Assembly (NCBI GenBank): GCA_963575745.1
Contig: CAUYUJ010021062.1
Span: 81,503-145,502 of the forward strand
DNA from: Prorocentrum cordatum
Lineage: Eukaryota; Sar; Dinophyceae; Prorocentrales; Prorocentraceae
Direction: 5' to 3'
DNA length: 64,000 bases
Position numbers and translations under genes: made by a program
Shown here: in pieces, positions 40,660 through 50,389 of the stretch
Layout of the letters: the number at the start of each line of letters is the position of its first letter
How positions within the stretch are numbered: the stretch's first letter is position 1
The notes under the pieces: generated by a model
The model's database searches: none
What the model was told of the DNA's origin: nothing
What the model saw: only the letters and a program-made list of their open reading frames with translations

Positions 40660-42870
40660 TTCAATGGCACGCGTTACCGTCAGCCTCCTTAAAATGCCAC
40701 AGAAATTTCAAATTCAGTTTCTGCAATTACATGTAGACTTTTCTATTGTGGGCAATACAATACTCCAACGCGCGCGCGGGTGACCATGGTCACCCGCACG
40801 TGCAGGTGACCCAGACCCGCGCGCGCGCGGGTCACCCGAAATCCGCTCGGTCACCGTTAAGGGTTCACTTCAGTTTCCAAGCCAACATGGCGGCTTTTCG
40901 ATTGTGGACAATACAGAACTCCAACGCGCGCGCCCTGCGGGAATCTATGGGTTCCCTGCGGGAATCTATGGGATTCCCTGCGGGGATCTATGGATTCCCT
41001 TCGGGAATCTATGAGTTCCCCGCCAAAGCCTATATTGGTCGCTTCGACATCACCAACATGGGCGCCTTTTCATAGCTTGCCCATGTTGTCAAATTTGTCG
41101 GCGTCCATAACAAAGAGCCACAAAAATCTTGAATTCGGTTTTTGGAATCACATGTAGACTTTTCTATTGTGGACAACACAGAAGTCGGCGCACCCGTCGG
41201 CCTCCTTAAATGGCCACAGAAATTTTGAATTCAGATTTTAGATTTACATGTCGGCTTCTCTATTGTGGACAATACAGGACTCCTCAACGCGCGCGCGCGC
41301 GGGTGACCATGGTCACCCGCTCGCGGGTGACACGTGTCACCGTCGGCCTCCTTTAAAAGTCTCTGATTTTTTTGATTTAGTTTTTGGAGCTACATGTCGA
41401 CTTTTCTATTGTTGACAGTGCAGAACTTCTCAACACGCGCGCGCTCGCGTGGCGGGTGACCCACCCACGTGGGTCACCAAAAACTGTTTTGAAAATTTCT
41501 GTGGCTCTTTGAGGAGTCCGACGGTTGCCGGGTCACCCGCACGCGCGGGTGACCATGGTCACCCGCACGCGCGCGTCCGCGCGCGCGCGCGTTGGAGTTC
41601 TGTGTTGTCCACAATGGCTAAGTCGACATGTAAATCCAAAAAATGAATTTGAAATTTCTGTGGCTCTTTAAGTAGGCCGACGGTGGCCGGGTCACCCGCA
41701 CGTGCGGGTGACCACGGTCACCCGCGCGCGCGCGCGCGTTGGAGTTCTATGTTGTCCACAATGGATAAGTCGACATGTAATTCCAAAAACTGAATTTGAA
41801 ATTTCTGTGGCTCTTTAAGAACGCCGACGGTGGCCGCGTCACCCGCACGTGCGGGTGACCATGGTCGCCCGCGCGCGCGTTGGAGTTCTGTATTGTCCAC
41901 AATCGAAAAGCCGCCATGTTGGCTTGGAAATTGAAGTGAACCCTTAACGGTGACCGAGCGGATTTCGGGTGACCCGCGCGCGCGGGTCACCCGTACGTGC
42001 GGGTGACCATGGTCACCCGCGCGCGCGCGTTGGAGTTTTGTGTTGTCCACAATGGCTAAGTCGACACGTAAGTCAAAAAAATGAATTTGACATTTCTGTG
42101 GCTCTTTACGGAGGCCGACGGTGGCTGGGTCACCCGCACGTGCGGGTGACCATGGTCACCCGCGCGCGCGCGTGTTGGAGTTCTATGTTGTCCACAATGT
42201 ATAAGTCGCCATGTAATTCCAAAAACTGAATTTGAAATTTCTGTGGCTCTTTAAGAACGCCGACGGTGGCCGCGTCACCCGCACGTGCGGGTGACCATGG
42301 TCACCCGCGCGCGCGCTGGAGTTCTGTATTGTCCACAATCGAAAAGCCGCCATGTTGGCTTGGAAATTGAAGTGAACCCTTAACGGTGACCGAGCGGATT
42401 TCGGGTGACCCGCGCGCGCGGGTCACCCGTGCGTGCGGGTGACCATGGTCACCCGCGCGCGCGCGTTGAAGTTCTGTGTTGTCCACAGTGGATAAGTCGG
42501 CATGTAATTCCAAAAACTGAATTGAAATTTCTGTGGCTCTTTAAGGAGGCCGACGGTGGCCGGGTCACCCGCTCGCGCGGGTGACCATGGTCACCCGCGC
42601 GCGCGCGTTGGAGTTCTATGTTGTCCACAATGGAGAAGTCGACATGTAATTCCAAAAACTGAATTTGAAATTTCTGTGGCTCTTTAAGGAGGCGCGCGTT
42701 GGAGTTCTGTATTGTCAACAATCGAAAATCGCCATGTTGGCTTGGAAATTGAAGTGAACCCTTAACGGTGACCGAGCGGATTTCGGGTGACCCGCGCGCG
42801 CGTGCGGACTTCTTTATTGCCGACAATAGAAAAGTCTACATATATTTCCAGAAACTGAATTTGAAATTTC
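40660..42870. repeat. Palindrome-rich satellite with orientation switch
   Basis: Ten cores with ACCATGGT (one ACCACGGT variant) lie at 40783, 41306, 41552, 41711, 41858, 42006, 42149, 42294, 42442 and 42584. Each is flanked by GGGTGACC/GGTCACCC arms, and often by the 24-bp palindrome GGTCACCCGCAC plus its reverse complement. From 41711 on, the spacing is 142-148 bp. Two spacer types alternate: one with CGCCATGTTGGCTTGGAAAT, the other with AATTTCTGTGGCTCTTTAAG. Before about 41470 the spacers run in one orientation; after about 41560 they are reverse-complemented. (CG)n runs flank every core. Confidence 0.95.
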
Positions 42871-43194
42871 TGAGGCCGCTTTCGTAAGACATCCTCGAAG
42901 ATCGGGCCTCGGAGGTTCCCTACTCCATGAGTGGTCTGGGCATTTGCCCAGGCCTAGGCCGCAGGTGGAAAGACCAGCGCAATGCGCGAAGCCTGCAGTG
43001 GGTGACCTCAGTTGACCCGAGAAGCGTCTCCAGCAAGGCCCAGAACGCCCTCAAGATAGCCCCAGAAGACGGCGGCGGCGCGGGCGTCGACGTCGCGCGC
43101 GCTGGAGTTTTGTATTGTCCACAATAGAGAAGTCGGCATGTAAATCCATAAACTGTTTTGAAAATTTATGTGGCTCGTTGAGGAGGCCAAAGGA

Positions 43195-43330
43195 CACCCT
43201 TGAAACTTGGGCCTCGGTCATCGTCTCCGCCATCACCATCGTCACCATCACCATCATCACCATCGCCGTCACCACCGTCGTCGTCATCGCCGCCATCACC
43301 ATCATGAGTACACCATCATCATCGAGGGTG
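43195..43330. repeat. (CACCAT/CATCAC)n stretch
   Basis: Interrupted CACCATCATCACCATCGCC-type repeats. The 42900-43190 stretch includes one more partial satellite spacer (TTTTGTATTGTCCACAATAG at 43109). Confidence 0.8.
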
Positions 43331-43414
43331 CGGGCGGGAAAGTGGCTCGAGAATCACTCTTGCCTCAACATGTAGCCATGACCCCCTGTTAAGCTTCGGC
43401 CAACTCCCCGGGAC

Positions 43415-43645
43415 CTCCCGGGTCCGGGGTTCCCGGGCCCCGCGGCGCGCGGTTTCCGTTTCCCCAATAAGTTCCTGTCCCAATTCCCGGGTCCCGGGTC
43501 CCGGTTCCCGGGCTCTCGGTTCCCAAGTTCCTGGTTCCCGGGTTCCCGGTTCCCCGGTTCCCGGTTCCCGGGTTCCCGGTTCCCGGGTTCCCGGTTCCCG
43601 GGTTCCTGGTTCCCGGGTTCCCGGTTCCCGGGTTCCTGGTTCCAC
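43415..43645. repeat. GGTTCCCGG minisatellite
   Basis: Units of GTTCCCGGTTCCCGG (15 bp and variants) create many overlapping CCCGGG sites. The opposite strand would encode (EPGTR/EPGNR)n in two frames. No gene context. Confidence 0.95.
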
Positions 43646-43734
43646 CGAGATGGGCGGCGCCATTGTCTGATGTTGTGAGATGATAGTGGGAGATGGATCT
43701 TCATTCATCTATAGTTCTAAGCGTCTGGCATCAC

Positions 43735-43795
43735 CTCGCAACATCTCACATCACCTCGCACCTCCTCGCAACATCTCACATCAAGGCGCATCGTT
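43735..43795. repeat. CATCACCTCGCAACATCTCA short tandem repeat
   Basis: Three imperfect copies of a 16-25 bp unit. The surrounding 43650-44140 is unique sequence without a supported gene. Confidence 0.75.
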
Positions 43796-44269
43796 TGTAG
43801 ACAGAAGCGAGCCCAACATAAATTATATCATCTTGGGTTATCATCTCAGACAGCGTCGTGGAGTTACGCCCCTAGTTAGGATATGTTGTATAGTAGATGA
43901 TGATGTTCTATGACCAGTTCGCATCTAAGTTATACATGGTTGCGTTCTTACAAGATGTTAGTTCACATCTTCTGTTATCTTCGCCCGTGGCCATGGGCGC
44001 GCGCGCCCCAGAGCGTTGCGCATCATGCGATTTGGAGGGCGCGCGGTCGGGCGACGGCGCGGTGGAGAAAGACAACGAGCAGTATGCGATGGGGTCCTAC
44101 AGGATGATGGGGGAGGAATATTCGAGGAATGGCTCCCCCCCAAACTCTTCCCCCCAGAGGTTCTCCCCGACAGGTTTCCCCCGATCCCCCCCCCCCCCCC
44201 TGATGTTCCCGATATGTTTCCGATCCTTCTCCCCCCCCAAAAGGTTTCTCATCGCACGTTTCCCCCGTT

Positions 44270-44500
44270 GCCCCCCCCCTCCCCCCCCCCCCCCCCCCCG
44301 CCCCCGCCCCCCCCCCGCCCACCCACCCACCCGCCCCCCCCCCCACCCCGCCCCCCCCCCCCCCCCCCCCCCCCCCCCCCACCCCACCCCACCCCACCCC
44401 CCACCACACCCCACACACACACACACACACACACACACCCACACACACACACACCCCACGCACACACACACATGCACACACACACGCACGCTTGCCCCAG
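44270..44500. repeat. C-run, CCCACC and (CA)n compound tract
   Basis: Long C-runs (44273-44390), then (CA)n (44412-44500). The flanks carry a GTTTCCCCC-type unit (44150-44270 and 44510-44600). Confidence 0.95.
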
Positions 44501-44779
44501 AGGTTTGCCGCCCATAGATTTCCCCAATAAGTTTCCCCATAAGTTCCCCTCGATAGGTTTCCCCCTGTGGCTTCGCCCCATACGTTCCCCCCCGCAAGGG
44601 CGGTCGGCGGCCCGCTAACATGCCATCGGCACCAGGAGGGCCGTCTTCACTTCATAAGGTTCCCGAACTTTTTCTTTTGTCGTTTTTTCTTGACTTTCTA
44701 TTGATGTTTCCCTTGGCTACTTCCTTGCCCTCTCTCTCTCTCTCTGTCTCTCCCTCTCTGTCTCTCCCTTCTTTTTCTC

Positions 44780-47260
44780 TCAGAGGTGGTCCCATCTCTA
44801 ATTGGATCTTATGCGAAGTGGATCCATTACTCGGATTCGGTTAGAGGCGGATCTATGTCTCATCGAATTATGTTGGGTGTGGCCATCTCCAATTGGACTC
44901 TTTTCGAGGTGGATCCATCGCTAATCGGATTCCATTAGAGGTGGGTCCATCTCCAACAGGATTCTAGCAGAGGTGGGTCCATCTCTAATCGGGCACCATT
45001 AGAGGTGGACCCATCAGCAATTTGATTCAATTCGAGGTGGGTCCATCCCTAATAGTAATATATTAGAAGTGTGCCCATATGTCATCGGTTCCAAGCAGAG
45101 GCGGGTTCATCTCTACTAGGAATATGTGAGAGATGGATCTTTCTCTATTCGGACTCTATCAGGGGTGGATGCATCCCGCACAAGATTCTATTACAGGCGG
45201 GCCCATATGTCATAGGTTCCCTTTCGAGGTGGATCCACCTTTCATACAATTATGTGACAGGTTGGCCCATATGTATCAGGATTCTCTTAGAGGTGTACAT
45301 CTGTATGAGGATTCTATCATAGGTGGGCCTATCTATGTTAGGGTACAAGTTAAGGCGGGCCCATTGTCCATAAGTTTCCATGAGAGGTGGGTCCATTGGT
45401 AGTGCGTTTCTGCCAGAAGTGGACCCATCTCTAATCGGATTCCATTAAAGGTGCACCTGGGTCCATCATGCAACCTGATTCCAATAAAAGTGGATCCATC
45501 TGTAGATTTTTTGAGATGGCCACATCTGCAATCGGTTTGTTTTAGAAGTGGATCCATATGTCATCGGATTCTATCAGATGTGGATCCGCCTCTAATAGGC
45601 TTCTACCAAGGGTGTCAATATGTACGAGGGTTCGATTAGAAGTGCACCATCTGTCATAACATTCTGTCAGGGGTGGATACATATCGGGTAGGGGTCTCTT
45701 AGAGGTGGGTCCATGTCTAGTGGAATTTCAGCAGAGGTGCATACATCGCCGATAGGAAGCTCTTTGACGTGAACCCACTCCTATTATGCTTTTATCAGAA
45801 GCGAATCCACCTGTGATGAGATAGATCTTATGGAATGTGAACCAATGTGTAATGGGATTATATGAGAGGTGGACCCATATGTAGTAAGATTCTGTTACAG
45901 GTGCATCCGTCTCCAGTACGACTTTATCAGGTGTAATCATTGCTGATAGGTCCTGATAGAAGTGGGCAAATCTCTGATTTGATACTAGTAGATGTGCACC
46001 CATCTCTAATGATATTTCACGATATGTGGATCCTTATGTGATACGACTCAATTAGGGGTGGGACCATTGGTAATACGATCCCATGAAAGGTGGATTTACA
46101 TGTAATAAGATTGTTAGTGGTGGGTCGATCTCTAAGATGATTCTATTAGAGGCAGATCCATCCGTAATAGGATTACAATAGAAGTGGACCATTATGATAG
46201 AATTCTGTTCGAGACGAATCCATCCCTGATTGGATTCTATCTCATTTATGTGTAGTCGAATTTCAATAGGATTGGGTCCATTTGTATTAGGCGTCTATTG
46301 GGGTTTGATCCAGGTGTCGTAGGATTATTCTAGTAGACACAGATCCATATATAATGGGATGCTCTTAGAGGTGGAACCATCGCAGCTATTCCATTAGACA
46401 TGTGAACATCGCGTATAGGATTCTCTATTAGATACGGATCCTGCCTTAAAAAAGATTCAATTAGAGGTGTATACGTCGCTACACAGATTCTGTTCGAGGT
46501 GGATCCATCCGTAATAAGATTCTATCAGGCGTAGAATCATACATAATAGGATCGTGTCAGATGTGGATCCATATGTAGCAAGATTCCATTAGATGCTGAT
46601 CCATCTGTCATTAGAATCTTTCAGTTGTGGATCCACCTGCAATAGGATTCTATGTGAGGCCGACACAGATCTGAAGGATGTCATCAGAGGCGGGTCCGTC
46701 TGCAAAAGGGCGCCATTACATGTGGACCCATCTCTGGCAGTCTTCATTTCAAATGTGGGCCCGTCGGTAATCCGATTCCATTTGATGTGGATCCATCTGA
46801 AATATGATTCTATCAAGCGGATCAATATGTGATCTGAATACTAAGAGGATTCCGTTAGAGCAGGATCCATGTCAAATAGGATTCAATTGCAGAAAGATCC
46901 AGCTGTAATAGGTTCCTATTCGAGGTGGCGTCATCGCTAATATCATCGCACTAGAAGTGGTTCCATCTCTATTAGGGTTCCATTAGAGGTGGATCCATCT
47001 CTAATCGGTTTCCAGTAGAGCTGGATCCATATGTAATAGGATTCCATCATCGGATCCATGTCTAGTCGGCTTCCATTAGAGGTGGGTCCATCTGTAAGAG
47101 GATTCCATGAGGAGTGGTTCCATCTCTGTTGGCATCCCATTAGATGTGGATCCATATACAATAGGTGTCCATTACAGGTGGATATGTTTCTGATGGGGTT
47201 CCGTTCGAGGTGGGCCCATCTCTGATAAGAATCCGCCAGAGGCGCGTACATCTCCTAATC
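44780..47260. repeat. 32-bp minisatellite array, about 2.5 kb
   Basis: Roughly 70-75 diverged copies of a 32-bp unit: CATTAGAGGTGGATCCATCT, then CTAATAGGATTC. GGATCC is retained in many copies. Divergence between copies is high, so the array is old. Period 32 is not a multiple of three, so the many small frames here have no coding meaning. Confidence 0.9.
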
Positions 47261-47289
47261 GGGCGGGTGCACTCGCGGTCGCAATTGTA

Positions 47290-48280
47290 ATCGCCGCCAA
47301 GACGAATTCTACAAGAGTCCTCCATATTAGGAATGATATTGTAACACTTAACAACATAATTTATGTTGTAATTTTCCGCGCAAGAAATCTCGCTGCAATC
47401 CGCAGCAGAATGAATCCTTGCGCAATCACCAACAGAAGGAATCCTATGGAAATCCTCCACAAAATGACCAGATTGTAATTCTCCACGAAAGGAATTGTAT
47501 TGTTATGCGCAGCAAAAGAAATCCTTTTGTGGCGGCCAGGAAAAAGGCGGGCCCGAACAGAAACAAAAATATATACAGATAATACAACAAACAACACGCC
47601 GCAAATGACATCGCATTGACCCCCCCCCACCCCCCCCCCCCACCCCCCCCCCCCCACCCCCCCAACACCCCCCCCCCCCCCCCCCCCACCCCCCACCCAC
47701 ACCCCCCCCACCCGCCCGCCCCGCCCCCACCCCACACACACCCACCCACCCCCCCACCACCACCACCACCACCACCACCACCGCCACCGCCACCACACAC
47801 GCACACACACGCACGCACACACACGCACACACACGCACACACACACAAAAGAAATCATATTGTGACCTGCCACAGAAGGAATCCTTCTGAAATCGCCCAC
47901 AAAAGGAATCCTATTGAAATCCTCCGCAAAAGAAACCCGATTGTAATTCTCCACAAAATGGGTTGTAGTGCAATGCGCCGCAAAGGATATCCTTTTGTGG
48001 CGGCCAGTAAACAAGTACGATGGCCCGAAAACAAAAAAGAAATTGAAAAATCAATAACTCATAATGACATTAATAATAAAACCAACAAAAAACACGCCGC
48101 AGAAGAAATCATTTTGAAACCCTTCGCAATAGAAATCCTATTGAAATCCGCCGCAGAAGGAATCCTTTTTTAACCGCCCACAAAAGGAATCCTATTGAAA
48201 TCATCAACAAAAAGAATCCTAATGTAATCCGCCACAGAAGGAATCTATGTAATGCGCGACAAAGGAAATCATTTTGTGGC
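47290..48280. repeat. 27-bp minisatellite with higher-order structure
   Basis: The unit is CAAAAGGAATCCTATTGAAA, then TCCTCCG. Runs of units are broken by longer blocks: GTGGCGGCCAGGAAAAAGGC followed by an A-rich segment at 47530, a related copy near 48000 and a partial one near 48265. Because 27 is a multiple of three, one frame stays open as (KRNPIEIL)n-like peptides. Confidence 0.9.
47615..47850. repeat. C-run and (CCA/CA)n tract
   Basis: CCCCCCACCC runs, then CCACCACC, then ACACACGCACAC, inserted within the 27-bp array. Confidence 0.95.
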
Positions 48281-48424
48281 GGACAGGAAAAGCGCGGGCG
48301 GGGGGGGGGGGCGAGAAAAAAACAAAACTGTCAACCTTTTTTTCCCCTCGGGCGGTGGCGGGCAACACAAATATCAATCACAAATGAAACACTGCGTTTT
48401 TTTGTTTGTTTTCTTTGGCCCGCC

Positions 48425-48635
48425 CCGCCGACTTTTCCTGGTCGCCCCTAAAGGATTTCCTGCGTGGCGGGTGTCAATGGGATTCCTGTCGTGGGCGATT
48501 ACGAAAAGGATTCCTCTTGTTGAGGATTTCAATAAGATTCCTTTTGTGGGCGATTACAAAAGGATTCCATTCTGCGACGGGTTGCAATCGGATTTTTCTG
48601 TGGGAGGTTTCCACGGGATTTCGCCAGCGGCGTTT
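48425..48635. repeat. 27-bp minisatellite in inverted orientation
   Basis: GGATTCCTTTTGTGGGCGAT and CAATAAGATTCC-type units are the reverse complement of the array at 47290-48280. The switch lies between about 48290 and 48420, near a G-run, with GGCCCGCCCCGCCGACTTTT as the inverted counterpart of the GGCGGGCCC block. Confidence 0.85.
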
Positions 48636-48687
48636 TTTTTTGTTTTCCTTTTTTTGTTTTTTGTTCGAGCCCTTCCCCCACAAAAGA

Positions 48688-48696
<9 letters not shown>

Positions 48697-48724
<28 letters not shown>
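48697..48724. repeat. (GA)n microsatellite
   Basis: Short GA tract followed by GGGGAGGGGG. Confidence 0.9.
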
Positions 48725-48725
<1 letters not shown>

Positions 48726-48809
48726 AGGGGGAGGGGGGGGGAGAGGGCGATGGAACGATAAACAAAAAGAAATCGAAAGAAACATGTCGGGAACCTTACG
48801 ATGCGAAGT

Positions 48810-48975
48810 AAAGTCGCCACCTGCGGAGCCTGTGGGGCCTGCGGGGTCCGCGGGGCCCGCGATACCTGCGACGCATGCGGGGCGCGTGGCGCCTGCGGGG
48901 TGCGCGACACCTGTAATATCTGCGAGATATGCGGGGCCTGGGGATAGGACCTGCGAGATCTGTGGGAGCTGTTAA
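48810..48975. repeat. CCTGCGGGG 9-bp minisatellite
   Basis: Degenerate (CCTGCGGGG/CCTGTGGGG) units. Followed by (TA)n at 49010-49036. Confidence 0.75.
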
Positions 48976-49159
48976 GCCTGTGGGGGGTGCGTTGCCGCAT
49001 TGTGAAAAATTATATATATATATATATATATATATTTATTTATTTGTCTATATATATTTATATTTATAGATATCCCTGCCAAGCGCTCGCTACATGGGAA
49101 GGCGGATGCGGTGAGAAGGCGAATGCCCTGACACGCGTGCGTTGCTTTCTCTGGTTCTT

Positions 49160-49730
49160 TTGCATTGTGCTGGTTGTGCTGGTGGTGCTGGTGGTGCTGG
49201 TGCTGGTGCTCGCGGTGGTGGTGATGCTGGCGCTGCGGCTGGCGGTGATGATGCTGCAACTGCTTGTGGTGCTGCTGATGCCGTTGCTGGCGTTGTTGCT
49301 GCTGGCGCTGCTGATGTTGTGTATGATGCTGGTGGTGCTGCTGGTGGTGCTGCTGTTTCTGGTGCTGCTGGTGCTGCTGGAGGTGCTGGTGCTGGGGCTG
49401 CTGGGGCTGCTGCTGGTTATGCTGATGCTGGGCGCCACTGATGGTGCTGCTCCTGGCCATGTTGCTGCTGATGCTGCTGATGGTGCTTGCGGTGGTGCTG
49501 CTGTTGCCGATGGTGATGCTTCTGGAGGTGCTGGTGCTGGGCTGATGGTGCTGCTGCTGGTTATGTTGATGCTGCGTGATGCTGGTGCTGCTGCTCCTGG
49601 ACATGTTGCTGCTGATGCTGCTGATGGCGCTGCTGGTGGTGCTGCTGTGCTGCTGCTGATACTGATATTGATACTGATGTTGTTGCTGGTGCTCATGTAG
49701 GCTGGTGGTGCCGTTGGTTGGTGATGTTGC
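49160..49730. repeat. GTGCTGGTGGTGCTG trinucleotide region with internal duplication
   Basis: CTG/GTG-based. On the minus strand it would encode a Gln/His-rich tract. Inside it, a block with CATGTTGCTGCTGATGCTGC is duplicated at about 49457 and 49600. I treat it as non-coding for want of any flanking coding sequence. Confidence 0.75.
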
Positions 49731-50039
49731 TGCTCGACCTGTTGGTGCTGGTGGTCCCTCGGGGTCCTCTTGTGCCCATCTCAGGGTTGTGGTGGGCGCT
49801 ATTGGGGTCCTCGTGAGGTTCTTTCGGTTGGCACTGTTCATTGCGGCCTTCATGGGCCCGTTCGGGGCGGGCCCTCTCGGGGGCCATTGAGGGCTTCGCG
49901 CGCGGCCAAGAGTTTGCCCGAGTTGCTTCCGAAACGGCCCAGGACTGCCCAAGATGCCCCAAAACGGCCCGCGGATAATACCAAGACGGCCCGTCGCCCG
50001 AAAACCCCCCAAGATGGCCCCGCGGGGGAGACTTGGCGG

Positions 50040-50310
50040 GGAGGGCGAGGAGAGGGGATGAGGACGAGGAGGGGGATGATGATGATGAGGAGGAGGAGGA
50101 GGAGGAGGATGTGAGAGGGGGGATGGGGGGGAGGGAGGGGGGCGGGTGATAGGCAGCATGATGGGCGAGGTGGAGGATGAGGATGATGACAATGTGGAGG
50201 AGGATGAGGGCGAGGGGGGCGAGGAGGGGGAGGAGGAGAGGAGGAGGAGGAGGAGGCGGATGAGATGCGAGAGAAGGGCGAGGATGATGATGAGGGGAAG
50301 AGAGAAGCAG
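50040..50310. repeat. Purine-rich (GGA/GATGA)n tract
   Basis: Interrupted GAGGAGGATGATG. Non-coding, ending about 80 bp downstream of the 50390 stop codon. Confidence 0.85.
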
Positions 50311-50389
50311 GAAAACGGAAAAGCATATGCGGCGGCAGGCGGGAGCCTATGGCTGTGTTTGCGGAGGGCGCAAGCCCCTGTATTTTTAT

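Noticed and set aside
44780-47260. Numerous 60-100 codon frames with WIHL/DGSTSNG-like peptides
   Set aside because: They arise from the 32-bp minisatellite, whose period is not a multiple of three; no consistent frame.
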